64,000 bases of DNA from Pseudomonas flavescens (GCF_013408425.1 NZ_JACBYV010000001.1:992001-1056000); one strand, 5' to 3'. Positions 17,773-27,304 are shown, counted from the stretch's first letter. Notes: generated by a model from the sequence alone, not told the origin. Made by a program: numbers and translations.

Positions 17773-20112
17773 ATGATTGATCAAAGAAATTTGCATGCCC
17801 ATTTCTTTCTGGAAAAATTAAATAAAATTCATTCTGAGATCAGCCCGGTTGCGGTCGATATTGAGGCTTGCAAGTGGATTGCGATGTATTACATTGTTGC
17901 AAGTAGGTTTTCGTTAGATTCCTCAGCGATAATTCGATATTCAGGAGCGGAGTATCAAGGGCTCGATGATATCAACAATATCGAAGATAGATTTCATCTT
18001 CTTAAAAAGTTAACTGCAATCGATGGTGGGAAGAACCCTGCACACAATGTTTCTCAAGGGAGTGCTCGGGCACTCTTTAAACAACTACCAGCTATTCTGC
18101 CCTCGGGCTATGAAGATGTTATTGCAGTTTTTGACCACCTCTATGATCTTGTCGTGCAAAGTCAGGTTGGATCAAGTTTTTATCATTCGCGGGAAATGGC
18201 TGAGTTTTGCACAGCGCTGGCAGGATCGTTACCTGTTGTAGAATATACTCCGTATAACTTGGAAGTATCTGTAGCGCATAAGAAGGGCAGAGATGGCATA
18301 TCGGTTTACGTTCGAGACGCGCCTGTAGGTATAATTTCTTCGGCGATCATTCTTAAGAAAATAGTTCATGGGTTTGAGTTTATTGAGGGCGACTTCGCTC
18401 TAGTTGGACTTCATCGTGAGGCCGAAGCTGTTGCAGTAATAGATGACGCAGGCCGTACTCATGATCGGCGATCATTCGAGGTTGTGGAAGAGGTTTTATT
18501 GAGCGAGAGGTCACAGGAGGTGGTGATCTATGTTCCGGACTACCCTTGGCAGCAACTTAAGAAAGTGTGGGTAGGAGGGCAGGCTATTGTTACCGAGTAT
18601 CTTGAGGCTGTAGTGGATCTAGCGACAACAGATTTCGAAGGTATTGAGCATACCATCTCTGTTTGGGTTTTTAATAAAAATAAGCCATGGGGTCAGCCAG
18701 TTTATCTGGTGAACTCAGAAAAACTACTGACTTTCTCTCCTAAAGTGAGTACAGAGGATGCCGCGAGATTTGTAGCAAATCTGCTCAACTATCGTCGCGG
18801 TGCTGGCTCCAGCTTTGCTCATAGTAGGGGGGCGCTTGATTATATTTTTCAGCAAATTACTGCATCTTATGCTAGCCGAGAGATAGAAAAGCACCTTGTG
18901 GTGCCTGGGCTATCAAAAAACCTGACAGTTGAGCGCGTTGGACTCTCAAGATTAATGCCGGCATCGCTTATTCAAACGCCAATAAAGTCACTAGACCTAG
19001 AAATTCTCGATCCTAGGAGAATTCTCAATTCCCTTGAGGGGGGCAACTCGGTGACGTACGTCATCGGGGATAATGGTGCCGGGAAGAGTTTGCTCTTGAA
19101 GTCTATTCTAAAACACCTGAAAAATAAGGGGCGTCGAACAGTTGGCCTTTCATTTTCTTGCACTGATCGTTTTCCTTTTAATATAGGGCAAGGGAATAAG
19201 TCCGGGTTCTTATATAAGGGCGCTCGTACGTCGAAAGACGGAATATCGATTAGAAAAAGTAATGCTCAGATTCATAGCGCTTTGAAACAAGTGTTCTCTG
19301 ATCAACATCTTCTTGACCAGTTTAGTTTAACGTTGGGGATGCTGGGCTTTAGCAAAGTTTACTACTTGCTGTCGACTACCATTCCAGATCGTTTAATGTT
19401 GCGAGGCGGATACGTAAACGGCGTATTAGAGCTTTCTCAGTCTGCAGCTCAAAATGCGGAAATACTCACTGAGCACAAACATCACGAATTTTCCTTTGCT
19501 CGAGAGAGTGCGGCAAACGCTGCTCGCAAAGATGTTAACGTAGTCCGAGTCTCCGAGCTGAGCTCAGGAGAACAGCAAGTAGTTTCTCTAGTTGCTAGCA
19601 TATTGATTAGTTGCGATTCAAATGCTGTCTTTTTAGTTGATGAGCCTGAGACTAGCCTCCACGTCAAATGGCAGCAATTGCTGCCCCAAATTATCTCCAA
19701 TTTATCGGCTAGATTAAATTGCTCATTTGTGGTTGCCACTCATTCGCCGACGCTCATTGTTAATTCGAGTAATTTGGATAATTGTTTTTTGGCTGCTGAT
19801 AATTTGCTGACCCCGATTGAGCTACCAGATAGGCAGTCAGTCGAAACCGTTTTGATGGAAGGCTTTAAGATATATACGCCAAATAATAGAGATTTGCCTG
19901 AGCGGTGCGCTTCGCTCGTCTCAAGAGCTATTAAAGGCGCAGGTTTGGAAAGGGATATGCGAGAGGAATTATTGCTGGCTATTAATGAAGAGCTGAACGC
20001 GATGCTGAAGACCATCGAAGACACCTCTTTGGATTCTCAGTCGCAGTCAATCGACCCGAAATCGTTGATTGGACATGCCGAAAAGGCTATTCACGAAATT
20101 CTAAGAAAATAG
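17773..20112 (+). CDS. ABC-type ATPase, PtuA-like, partner of an HNH nuclease
   Basis: The 779-residue protein has an uncharacterised N-terminal region (about 1-410) and a C-terminal ABC/SMC-like ATPase. Walker A is GDNGAGKS (432-439), the signature is LSSGEQQVVS (about 595), Walker B is AVFLVDEPETSL (about 617) and the H-loop is VVATHSPTLIV (about 653). Followed 13 bases later by an HNH nuclease, it resembles Septu (PtuA ATPase plus PtuB HNH) or the ATPase-HNH module of some retrons; the long N-terminal extension is unusual for PtuA. No reverse transcriptase is nearby. Codon use is AT-rich compared with neighbours, consistent with recent transfer. Confidence 0.75.
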   Translation: MIDQRNLHAHFFLEKLNKIHSEISPVAVDIEACKWIAMYYIVASRFSLDSSAIIRYSGAEYQGLDDINNIEDRFHLLKKLTAIDGGKNPAHNVSQGSARALFKQLPAILPSGYEDVIAVFDHLYDLVVQSQVGSSFYHSREMAEFCTALAGSLPVVEYTPYNLEVSVAHKKGRDGISVYVRDAPVGIISSAIILKKIVHGFEFIEGDFALVGLHREAEAVAVIDDAGRTHDRRSFEVVEEVLLSERSQEVVIYVPDYPWQQLKKVWVGGQAIVTEYLEAVVDLATTDFEGIEHTISVWVFNKNKPWGQPVYLVNSEKLLTFSPKVSTEDAARFVANLLNYRRGAGSSFAHSRGALDYIFQQITASYASREIEKHLVVPGLSKNLTVERVGLSRLMPASLIQTPIKSLDLEILDPRRILNSLEGGNSVTYVIGDNGAGKSLLLKSILKHLKNKGRRTVGLSFSCTDRFPFNIGQGNKSGFLYKGARTSKDGISIRKSNAQIHSALKQVFSDQHLLDQFSLTLGMLGFSKVYYLLSTTIPDRLMLRGGYVNGVLELSQSAAQNAEILTEHKHHEFSFARESAANAARKDVNVVRVSELSSGEQQVVSLVASILISCDSNAVFLVDEPETSLHVKWQQLLPQIISNLSARLNCSFVVATHSPTLIVNSSNLDNCFLAADNLLTPIELPDRQSVETVLMEGFKIYTPNNRDLPERCASLVSRAIKGAGLERDMREELLLAINEELNAMLKTIEDTSLDSQSQSIDPKSLIGHAEKAIHEILRK

Positions 20113-20125
20113 TGAGAAACTCAGA

Positions 20126-20893
20126 TTGGCTGATTACTCTGTCCCAACCAGACAAGACTTGAGAGACGAGTATCGTCTTTTTCGTAAGCGGGCTTATAAG
20201 CCCGAAATTCACCGAAAAGCCGCACTAAGGTATTTGGTGCATTTTCACAAAGATGCGATGCTTTCTCCCGGCATTAAGACTAATCATTGGTCTGCTTTGA
20301 CTAATTATCAAAGCAAGTCCACTACAATGTCTGGAGTAAATATTAAGAAAAGCTTCAGAGATTTTTTGCTAGCAAGACAGGGGCAAAGGTGTTGTTATTG
20401 TCAGAGATGGCTAGTGAATATTGCTCACGCCTGTCCAATTGAGCACGTCTTGCCGCACTCGCGATATCCGCAGTTTGTTGTGCACTTCTTTAATTTCGGA
20501 ATCGCGTGTTTCGATTGTAATAGCTCGAAAACAGATGCCTGCTGGGGCGCTTTTAGTTTTTCGAGTACGAAATATCCTAGCCCGGATGAAGTCAAAGACT
20601 TCTATCACCCGAGGTATCATAAGTATGCGGAGCACGTTAATTTTATTAGAATGGAGACAAACGGATTTTCGATAGTCTCTTACACTGGAATGACAGATCA
20701 GGGAAGGCATCTTTGTGAAAGTCTCTTACACAAAGTTGCTGCTAAAGAAACGCTAACCTCCTGTATCCCTTCAATTCAAGACTTTTACAAGGCCTTCGAA
20801 AACCTAAGCGCAGGAAATAACAAAGAATACAAAGACCTGAGTAATTTTCGAAGTGTTCTGGATCAGGTTGTGAGCGAAAGACTATCGCCCTAA
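20126..20893 (+). CDS. HNH endonuclease, PtuB-like
   Basis: The 255-residue protein has a zinc-binding HNH fold. RCCYC lies at about 88-92, CPIEHVLPHS at 103-112 carries the catalytic-type EH, and GIACFDCNSSK at 125-135 carries the second cysteine pair and the asparagine. Such HNH proteins are the DNA- or RNA-cutting partners of PtuA-type ATPases. The frame begins at TTG 20126, 13 bases after the ATPase stop; an internal ATG near 20258 is the next alternative, but the TTG start keeps an N-terminal region that looks coding. It is followed by a strong hairpin terminator. Confidence 0.78.
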   Translation: MADYSVPTRQDLRDEYRLFRKRAYKPEIHRKAALRYLVHFHKDAMLSPGIKTNHWSALTNYQSKSTTMSGVNIKKSFRDFLLARQGQRCCYCQRWLVNIAHACPIEHVLPHSRYPQFVVHFFNFGIACFDCNSSKTDACWGAFSFSSTKYPSPDEVKDFYHPRYHKYAEHVNFIRMETNGFSIVSYTGMTDQGRHLCESLLHKVAAKETLTSCIPSIQDFYKAFENLSAGNNKEYKDLSNFRSVLDQVVSERLSP

Positions 20894-20922
20894 AGGAGCA
20901 TTGGTACACGTAAGGGTATTAA

Positions 20923-20940
20923 AGGCCGCTCTCGCGGCCT
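20923..20940. terminator. Bidirectional hairpin terminator
   Basis: AGGCCGC and GCGGCCT form a perfect seven-base-pair stem with a TCTC loop between the convergent HNH gene (ends 20893) and the MvaT-like gene (ends 20953). An A run on the left and a T-containing right side allow it to serve both strands. Confidence 0.7.
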
Positions 20941-20952
20941 CTAATTCATCAC

Positions 20953-21312
20953 TCACTGCACCCAGCTCTCAACCGTCTCAGCGCCATGCTCTTCTTTCCA
21001 GCTCTTCAGCACCTTGTGATTGCCGCCCCTGGTCTCAATCACTTCACTAGTCTCCGGATTCTTGTAAGTCTTAAGAGTCCGCTCGCGACGAGCCGGCTTA
21101 GGTGTAGCAGCTTTACGCCCGGTTCCAACCGAAGGATCCAGCAGATCAATCACGTTGCGCAGCGAGTAGCTGTACTCACCAAGGAGCTTGCGCAGTTTGG
21201 TTTCAAATTCGATTTCTTTCTTCAAGCCTTGGTCATTCTGCAGAGCGGCAAGGCGCTGCTTGTGCTCTTCGATTTGAGCTTCTAAGGCTTTGAACTCGGC
21301 TAATTTTGACAT
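20953..21312 (-). CDS. MvaT-family H-NS-like nucleoid silencer
   Basis: MvaT proteins bind AT-rich DNA and silence foreign genes in Pseudomonas. The 119-residue protein has an N-terminal coiled-coil oligomerisation part (LAEFKALEAQIEEHKQRL), a linker with RKAATPKPARRERTLK, and the C-terminal DNA-binding motif TRGGNHKVLKSWKEEHG. The start at 21312 is supported by GGGGAGAAACC upstream and by family length; the longer open frame upstream is not coding-like. An island-borne copy could lower the fitness cost of the AT-rich defence genes beside it or interfere with the host MvaT. Confidence 0.88.
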   Translation of the reverse strand: MSKLAEFKALEAQIEEHKQRLAALQNDQGLKKEIEFETKLRKLLGEYSYSLRNVIDLLDPSVGTGRKAATPKPARRERTLKTYKNPETSEVIETRGGNHKVLKSWKEEHGAETVESWVQ

Positions 21313-21475
21313 GGTTTCTCCCCAATAAATTAACGAACGAAGCTTGCTGCGGGTTTGTTTGTGCCTGAATCTACAGCTTAATTCAAAAAGGAATTTCGTT
21401 GCATTTTTAGTAGTGCCCGAGGGCAGGGTAGGCCCCTTATAATGGCTCTGCCTACTCACGAAATTAAGCCTTAGC

Positions 21476-22450
21476 ATGCACCAAGCTTTAACTCTCCTTG
21501 CCTTCCTGATTTTCGTCGTAACCCCAGCCTTTGCGAATGCCCCAACCAGCTTCAACGAAGCCAAAGTCGTTGCGAAACTTAAAGTCTTTTTCGACCAAGC
21601 CAATGGCCCTGTCGGAGATCTTTACTGCGGATGCAAGTGGCAATGGGTAGGTAAGTCAGGTGGCCGAGTAGACCCCGAGTCCTGCGGCTACGAAGTCAGG
21701 AAGCAGCCGACCCGCGCCGCGAGGACTGAGTGGGAACACATCGTGCCAGCTTGGCAGTTCGGCCACCAGCGACAGTGCTGGCAGAACGGTGGTCGCAAGA
21801 ACTGCGTAGCTACTGATCCGGTTTTCCGAGGCATGGAAGCTGATCTCTACAACCTTTACCCCTCAGTTGGTGAAGTGAACGGCGACCGCGCAAATTTCAA
21901 TTTTGGAATGGTTTCAGGCGTGTCTGCGCAGTATGGGCAGTGCACGACGCGTATAGATTTCGGTGCCAGAACTGCTGAGCCTCGTAACCAGGTAAAGGGG
22001 CTTGTTGCCCGCACGACTTTCTACATGTTTGATCGATACAAGCTGAATATGTCGCGGCAACAGCAGCAGCTCCTGATGGCCTGGAGCAAGCAATATCCGC
22101 CGAGCTCCTGGGAGGTTGAGCGCAGTGAGCGCATCTCATTGATTGTCGGACACTCCAACAAGTTCGTTACGGGCGAACGAACTTGGTCACTTGGGCACAA
22201 GCCAGTCGGGGAGGGCTTAGCAGCGGCGGTACCCGAGTTACCGGGGCGACAAGTAGCGAAATCCCAGCAGCAAATGACGAACGCCGGCTCAGTTGGAGGC
22301 GAGGTGATTGGCAACCGGCGTAGCAATGTGTACCACTTGCCGGTTGGGTGCCCGAGCTACGGGCAGGTTTCGCCAAAGAATCAGGTGGCCTTTGAGTCTG
22401 AGTCAGATGCGATCAACGCAGGATTTCGCAAAGCAGGTAACTGTAACTGA
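21476..22450 (+). CDS. Secreted/periplasmic endonuclease I (EndA/NucM family)
   Basis: This nonspecific DNA endonuclease is exported. The N-terminal 20 residues are a signal peptide (LLAFLIFVVTPAFANA). The catalytic core includes RTEWEHIVPAWQFG with the active-site histidine, and EADLYNLYPSVGEVNGDR with the metal-binding asparagine. Several cysteines suggest disulphides in the periplasm. The C-terminal 80 residues form an extra domain (NVYHLPVGCPSYGQV) seen in some family members. It is divergent from the MvaT-like gene, sharing a 163-base promoter region. Roles could include degrading extracellular or incoming DNA. Confidence 0.88.
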   Translation: MHQALTLLAFLIFVVTPAFANAPTSFNEAKVVAKLKVFFDQANGPVGDLYCGCKWQWVGKSGGRVDPESCGYEVRKQPTRAARTEWEHIVPAWQFGHQRQCWQNGGRKNCVATDPVFRGMEADLYNLYPSVGEVNGDRANFNFGMVSGVSAQYGQCTTRIDFGARTAEPRNQVKGLVARTTFYMFDRYKLNMSRQQQQLLMAWSKQYPPSSWEVERSERISLIVGHSNKFVTGERTWSLGHKPVGEGLAAAVPELPGRQVAKSQQQMTNAGSVGGEVIGNRRSNVYHLPVGCPSYGQVSPKNQVAFESESDAINAGFRKAGNCN

Positions 22451-22589
22451 GCGAATGTCTTTTTCATCTGCAGCTAAACAGCTGTGCGCTGTTGAACCTT
22501 GAATCACCCCGAGTTTGATCGATGCTTTCCAGCCTCAGGGAGACCTGCTCAGTCGTACTGGTGGCGTTCGCTTCTGTCCGGTTTCCGCC

Positions 22590-22625
22590 TGTGGCCAACC
22601 GGCTGGAGTCGGCCAAAAGCGGACA
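22590..22625. repeat. Degenerate dispersed repeat with inverted symmetry
   Basis: Just upstream of the convergent gene end, TGTCCG and CGGACA flank GGCCAACCGG and AGTCGGCC. A related segment lies at about 28164-28215 (TGTCCGGTTGTGGCCGA and CAATCGGCCA). Such segments look like an intergenic repeat family in the host chromosome rather than genes. Confidence 0.35.
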
Positions 22626-22647
22626 CACAGCCAGTTTTAATATGTCC

Positions 22648-23607
22648 TCAAGCAAAGAGTGGGAGCACGTAATCCGCCAGCTCTTGGACACTGTCTTTCA
22701 CTGAGCGGTGCGACACCCTCATGTTCAAGGCAATATGCGACACGCCCTGGTCGCGTTGCCGCTGCCAAAGGCTGATAAGCGCATTTCTCCCGCCGCGCAG
22801 TCCTCTTCCCCAGCGGATGGGGGCATTGGGGGCCGCGTCCAGCTCAAAGAACGTTCCATAGCCGTAAGGCTTGAACGTCTGCACGCCGCATGCGGATTGC
22901 CAGCGGCTAATAAGTGCCGGCAACTGCTCAAGATCACTCTGGTGCCAGATCCAGCCATCCATATGCTCTGCCAGCCAAGTGATTTCCTGGCCGCAGCGCC
23001 CTACCGCTATTGTCGGTAGCCGTGCATGAAATGCCTTGGGAATCAGATCCAGAGTTCCATCCAAACGGCCGTAGTGGCTCGACTGGTGAATCGGAAATGA
23101 CTGGTTCATAACCGTACGGATCACAGCATAGGCATCACGAAAGCGTGCTTCTCGATTTTCGAAGTCAACACCAAATGACGGATATTCCGAGGGGCGATCT
23201 CCAGTCGAGACACCCAGCACGAAACGCCCTTGCGAGAGTTGGTCGACTGAGAGCGCTTGCTTGGCTACTGCAATAGGGTCTCGCAGAGGTAGGATCATCC
23301 CGGCCGTACCAATTGCGATACGCCGGGTCGCCGCAGCGAGCCATGCCGCATATACCATCGGGTCGAATATCTGAGCCACGTCGCCAAAGGACGGGTCACG
23401 CAGCGGCACGTCGCGCAGCCAGAGCGCGGCGAACCCCAGATCGTCGGCCAGCGTAGCGAGCGCGGTATGTTCCGCCATGGTTGGGGTGTCGCTCAGGGGA
23501 TAGCCCTCCAGTGGCGTGAGCAGGCCGAACGTCAGCTTTCCAGGGAGAAAAACCCTGGCAAAAACACTCTCAGCCAGCCCATTCGGGGGCACTCTTTTCG
23601 CCGACAT
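22648..23607 (-). CDS. LLM-class (luciferase-like) flavin-dependent oxidoreductase
   Basis: The 319-residue protein fits the TIM-barrel luciferase-like monooxygenase fold that uses reduced FMN. Typical segments are LTFGLLTPLEGYP at the start, DDLGFAALWLRDVP, RIAIGTAGMILPLRDP, LSQGRFVLGVSTGDRPSEY and PTIAVGRCGQEITWLAEHMDGWI. The substrate is unknown. GAGGAA precedes the ATG. It lies downstream of a LysR gene on the same strand, which may regulate it. Confidence 0.85.
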   Translation of the reverse strand: MSAKRVPPNGLAESVFARVFLPGKLTFGLLTPLEGYPLSDTPTMAEHTALATLADDLGFAALWLRDVPLRDPSFGDVAQIFDPMVYAAWLAAATRRIAIGTAGMILPLRDPIAVAKQALSVDQLSQGRFVLGVSTGDRPSEYPSFGVDFENREARFRDAYAVIRTVMNQSFPIHQSSHYGRLDGTLDLIPKAFHARLPTIAVGRCGQEITWLAEHMDGWIWHQSDLEQLPALISRWQSACGVQTFKPYGYGTFFELDAAPNAPIRWGRGLRGGRNALISLWQRQRDQGVSHIALNMRVSHRSVKDSVQELADYVLPLFA

Positions 23608-23849
23608 TACTTCCTCTTACTTTAAGGCCAGTTGGCTAGGCGGGCAGCTCGGTTGCGCACACCTCAACGTGACGTGATCACCAGGCGGGCATGATCATCG
23701 GAAAAGGCACGCGTACCTCGATAACCGCCCCTTGGCACCGACTGACACCATATTCGGTTGTAGAGAGAACGGTATGCGCATAGAAAGCAGGGATAAATCC
23801 GTTAACGAGTCATGAACTGTTATTCAGCTAATACCAATTGGCTCCCGCA

Positions 23850-24746
23850 CTAACGCCTTTTCTCTTGGAACAACGCACTTACCCACTCGACGAATACCCG
23901 CACATTGGGTGAGAGATGACGGCGGTCTGGAAACAGCACGGAAACGGTCTTCGGCTCGACTGGAACATCCGGCAAAACCTCCACCAGACGCCCGCTATCA
24001 ATGTATCGCTGCAACGCCGGGCGCAGCCCCTGCACCATACCAATCCCAGCCAATGCGCAGTAAAGCAACGCCTCGGCATTGTCGACGACGATGCCGCTGC
24101 GCATCTTCACATTGATAGGTTTACCGTTGGCCCTGAAGCGCCAAGGCATGACCTGGCGGCGTTGTTCAACCATGAAATTGACCGCCAGGTGCGCCTGCAA
24201 ATCATCCAGCGTGCCTGGTAAACCATGTTTCTTCACGTAGGCGGGAGCCGCGCAGGTCACCAAAGCAACCTCGCCAATACGTTTGGCGACCAGGCTTGAA
24301 TCATCCAGGTCACCGAGCCGCACAGAACAATCGATGCCGTCCGCGACGAGGTCGTTCAGGTTGTCGGAGGCTCCCAGAGATATTTCCAGGCCAGGGTAGC
24401 GCTCCATGAACTCGGGGAGTCGCGGGATTATCACCGCGTGACCGAGTACGGTCTGCATGTCGATCCTGAGCTTGCCTCGTGGCGGACGAGTCGGCGAAAA
24501 CAATTCCAGTGTTTCCGCTAGCTCAGCGAGTAATTTCAGGCTGCGGTCATAGAACTCGTCGCCAGCGGGCGTTGTGTTCACTCTGCGCGTGGTGCGGTGT
24601 AGCAGCTGCACACCCAACTCCTGCTCAAGATTCTGGATGAGCTTGGAGAGTGCCGGGCGATGCACATTGAGCGCCTCGGCCGCTTTGGTATAGCTGCCAT
24701 GGTCAACCACTGCCACGAACATTTGCATGGCTTCAATCAGGTTCAT
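23850..24746 (-). CDS. LysR-family transcriptional regulator
   Basis: A complete LysR-type activator/repressor of 298 residues. The N-terminal winged HTH reads SYTKAAEALNVHRPALSKLI, followed by the linker helix and a substrate-binding domain (ISLGASDNLNDLVADGIDC, VRLGDLDDSSLVAKRIGEV). GGAGG six bases before the second ATG supports a start at 24746. It is closest to the CrgA-like group. The genes for the LLM enzyme (downstream) and the quinone-oxidoreductase-like enzyme (upstream) are plausible targets. Confidence 0.9.
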   Translation of the reverse strand: MNLIEAMQMFVAVVDHGSYTKAAEALNVHRPALSKLIQNLEQELGVQLLHRTTRRVNTTPAGDEFYDRSLKLLAELAETLELFSPTRPPRGKLRIDMQTVLGHAVIIPRLPEFMERYPGLEISLGASDNLNDLVADGIDCSVRLGDLDDSSLVAKRIGEVALVTCAAPAYVKKHGLPGTLDDLQAHLAVNFMVEQRRQVMPWRFRANGKPINVKMRSGIVVDNAEALLYCALAGIGMVQGLRPALQRYIDSGRLVEVLPDVPVEPKTVSVLFPDRRHLSPNVRVFVEWVSALFQEKRR

Positions 24747-24911
24747 CGCCATCCTCCAGTTAACTGTGCATGGGGCCAGACGTGCTCTGCACTGAGGACG
24801 ATAGCGAAGCCAGGCTGACTCTCTCAGGCATCAAAACAGAGTACGCCAAGACTGCTTGGGAGCAAGCAGCGATGGCGTGCGGCAGCCAGGCTGACTACCG
24901 CAGCATGTGAT

Positions 24912-25904
24912 TCAGTCAACCACCACGACGATCTTGCCGATCTGCGCATTCGACTCCATTCGGCGGTGTGCTGCCGCGATGTCAGCGAGCGGGAAGACCT
25001 GGTCGATGACGGGCTTGAGTTGACCACCTGCCAAGCCTTTGGCAACGAAAGCCTTGGCATTGGCCAGCTTTTGCATATCCATGGTGATTTCGAACAGCTC
25101 GTAGCCGCGCACGGTCAGATGCTTGCCAAGAATATCGAAGACCGGAACCGGAATATCGCGATGATCCAGCGCGCCGTACTGGAAGAAGATCCCGGTGCTG
25201 GCCATGGACTTGATCAGCTTGGTTGCCTCGGGACCACCAACGGGGTCGAAAACAATACGCGCACCTTTGCCATCGGTGATCGCTGCCACCTCGGCAATCA
25301 GATCCTCTTCCTGGGTGGCGATGACATGTTTTGCACCCGCATCCAGCAATGCCTGACGCTTGGCACTTGTGCGGGTAAGGGCTACCGGGATGGCGCCCTG
25401 CATGTTGGCAATCTGGATCGCTGCCAGCCCGACACTGCTCGACGCAGCCGGGATGAGCACGGTTTCACCAGCCTGGAGATTTCCGTACTCAATCAAGGCG
25501 CCGTAAGCAGTCACAAACATCATCCAGCTGGCCGCCGCCTCCACGAAGCTGAGGTTGGACGGATGCTTGACCACAGCATGCGCAGGCGCATTGACCACCT
25601 CACCATACATGCCGTAATCAGCGAAGGAAAACGCCGGCACAACGCTTACTACGTCACCGGGAACAACGTCGCTGACGTCACTGCCAACCGCGCGAACAAT
25701 TCCGGCCGCTTCATAGCCCAGCTTCGCCGGGAACTGGGGATCGATCACGTACTGCCCAGTGCGGTACATGATTTCAGCACGGTTCAGGCCGATGGCCTTT
25801 ACTTCAATTTGAACCTCACCGCTTTTCGGTGCCGGTACTACGACTTCATCGAGAGTCAGAACATCAGCGTCACCGGTACGGTGAAAGTGGACAATCTTGG
25901 ACAT
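24912..25904 (-). CDS. Quinone-oxidoreductase-like / zinc-type alcohol dehydrogenase family protein (MDR)
   Basis: A 330-residue medium-chain reductase. The N-terminal GroES-like domain contains AIGLNRAEIMYRTGQY and KLGYEAAGIVRAVGSDV. The Rossmann domain contains ETVLIPAASSSVGLAAIQIA and RIVFDPVGGPEA, giving NADPH binding. The structural-zinc cysteines are absent, which points to a quinone-oxidoreductase or enone-reductase activity. The start at 25904 follows GAGGTGTGCC. It probably acts with the adjacent LysR and LLM genes in detoxifying reactive carbonyl or quinone compounds (inference). Confidence 0.87.
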   Translation of the reverse strand: MSKIVHFHRTGDADVLTLDEVVVPAPKSGEVQIEVKAIGLNRAEIMYRTGQYVIDPQFPAKLGYEAAGIVRAVGSDVSDVVPGDVVSVVPAFSFADYGMYGEVVNAPAHAVVKHPSNLSFVEAAASWMMFVTAYGALIEYGNLQAGETVLIPAASSSVGLAAIQIANMQGAIPVALTRTSAKRQALLDAGAKHVIATQEEDLIAEVAAITDGKGARIVFDPVGGPEATKLIKSMASTGIFFQYGALDHRDIPVPVFDILGKHLTVRGYELFEITMDMQKLANAKAFVAKGLAGGQLKPVIDQVFPLADIAAAHRRMESNAQIGKIVVVVD

Positions 25905-26047
25905 GGCACACCTCATTGACGGCAAGAGATAACAGCTACTTCTGAAAAGCTATGCGAATCCTACTGGCCCTCTTGCCTGGGAAAGAGCGCTGATCGGCTC
26001 ATAGATTGGTACTCGAAAAGAACCAATCCCTGGCTCTGTAGGCAAAT

Positions 26048-26076
26048 AAAAGGCCACTGAGATACCGTGGCCTTTT
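26048..26076 (-). terminator. Rho-independent terminator
   Basis: AAAAGGCCAC and GTGGCCTTTT form a ten-base-pair stem with a nine-base loop, lying just past the end of the metallo-hydrolase gene (26094, minus). The run of four T on either strand allows bidirectional use. Confidence 0.75.
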
Positions 26077-26093
26077 CGCTCCGCGGACGCTAT

Positions 26094-27080
26094 TTAGCGT
26101 TCAGAATTAACAGGATTTCGGTACTCGACAGGCACCCAGCTGTAGCCCTTTTCTTCTTTACGCAGATGCCCAATCCCTGGAAAGGGCAAGTGAGCCGCTG
26201 CCACCAACCAACGCTCCCTGGCGGCCTTAGCGAACAACCGTGTGCGAGATGCAACTGCGGCTTTAGGATCGACGTCCACTGCGATGGTTACCTCCGGATG
26301 CGGCAATTGCACAGCATGCACATGCACAATGTCACCCCAGAGCAGCAGCTTTTCGTCTCCCGAACTGAGCAGGTAAGACGTGTGACCAGGGGTGTGACCA
26401 TTTGACGGCACGACCTGAATTCCTGGGCTGATGGAGTCACCTTCATTAAAGGTTTTGAATTTGCCTACATCTGAGTAAGGTGAAATTGCATCACGCGCCA
26501 TTTTGAAGAATGGACGCTGCTCCTCAGGCAATGAGCCCTCCTGCATCACGTCGAGCCAGTAATTCGCATCTTGGGCTGCGGCCCAGACGGTTGCGTTAGT
26601 AAAGGCTCGTTTGCCGCTTGGCAGGGTCACTCCGCAGGCATGGTCAGGATGCATGTGCGTCAGCAGCACTGCATCAACCTCTTCGGGCCTATAACCGGCA
26701 GCACGGATGTTGTCGACCATCCGCCCCATGGTAGGGCCGAAGCAATCAGACGAGCCCGAGTCGATCAGCACCAGCTGTTTCCCGTCATCGACGAGAAAGG
26801 CGTTGACCGCTGTCTGTACGAACGGCGCCGCCTTCTGGTACTCATGCAGCATGTGCTCCTGGATCTTTTCTTGCGGCATACCCGCGAGGTGCTTCGGGTT
26901 CAGGTCGATATAGCCGTCGTAAACGGCAGTCACAGTGGTATTGCCGACCATCTGCCGGTAGAAGCCGGCTGCCTGCTGATGTTGGTCGGCCGGAGCTGCG
27001 AATGCAGCCTGCGATGCGACAGCCATAAACGCTACGACGCCGAGCGTCTTCAGACGCTGCGGTAGAATCAGTGTACCCAT
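26094..27080 (-). CDS. Exported metallo-beta-lactamase-fold hydrolase
   Basis: A 328-residue periplasmic hydrolase. A signal peptide (TLGVVAFMAVASQAAFA) precedes a metallo-beta-lactamase domain with the binuclear zinc motif LLTHMHPDHACG, then SNGHTPGHTSYLL and LLLWGDIVHVH. The start at 27080 has GGAG upstream inside the slightly longer GTG frame. The family includes quorum-quenching lactonases and related hydrolases; the substrate cannot be told. It is a single-gene unit with its own terminator. Confidence 0.85.
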   Translation of the reverse strand: MGTLILPQRLKTLGVVAFMAVASQAAFAAPADQHQQAAGFYRQMVGNTTVTAVYDGYIDLNPKHLAGMPQEKIQEHMLHEYQKAAPFVQTAVNAFLVDDGKQLVLIDSGSSDCFGPTMGRMVDNIRAAGYRPEEVDAVLLTHMHPDHACGVTLPSGKRAFTNATVWAAAQDANYWLDVMQEGSLPEEQRPFFKMARDAISPYSDVGKFKTFNEGDSISPGIQVVPSNGHTPGHTSYLLSSGDEKLLLWGDIVHVHAVQLPHPEVTIAVDVDPKAAVASRTRLFAKAARERWLVAAAHLPFPGIGHLRKEEKGYSWVPVEYRNPVNSER

Positions 27081-27304
27081 GACAAACTCCACAATCAGGC
27101 ATCATTGCCTGTTGCGAAATCGTATGAGCGCGCGAAGCACAGACCCATAGCGTCACTGGAACCAGATTGGTAATCAAAGCCTATACATTCGGCCGAGAAA
27201 AGGCTGTAAGAGGCATCACATGGTCAATGGCTGCTTCTGGCCGACTGCAACCCCTCGGGGTAGCGTGCGAGAATCTAAGACGGAAGGAGCGTCTCGGAAG
27301 AATT

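Noticed and set aside
17773..20893. Retron (ATPase-HNH type) interpretation
   Set aside because: No reverse transcriptase with a YxDD motif lies near the ATPase-HNH pair.
24966..25919. 317-codon plus-strand frame
   Set aside because: It is the antisense shadow of the quinone-oxidoreductase-like gene, whose motifs are clear.
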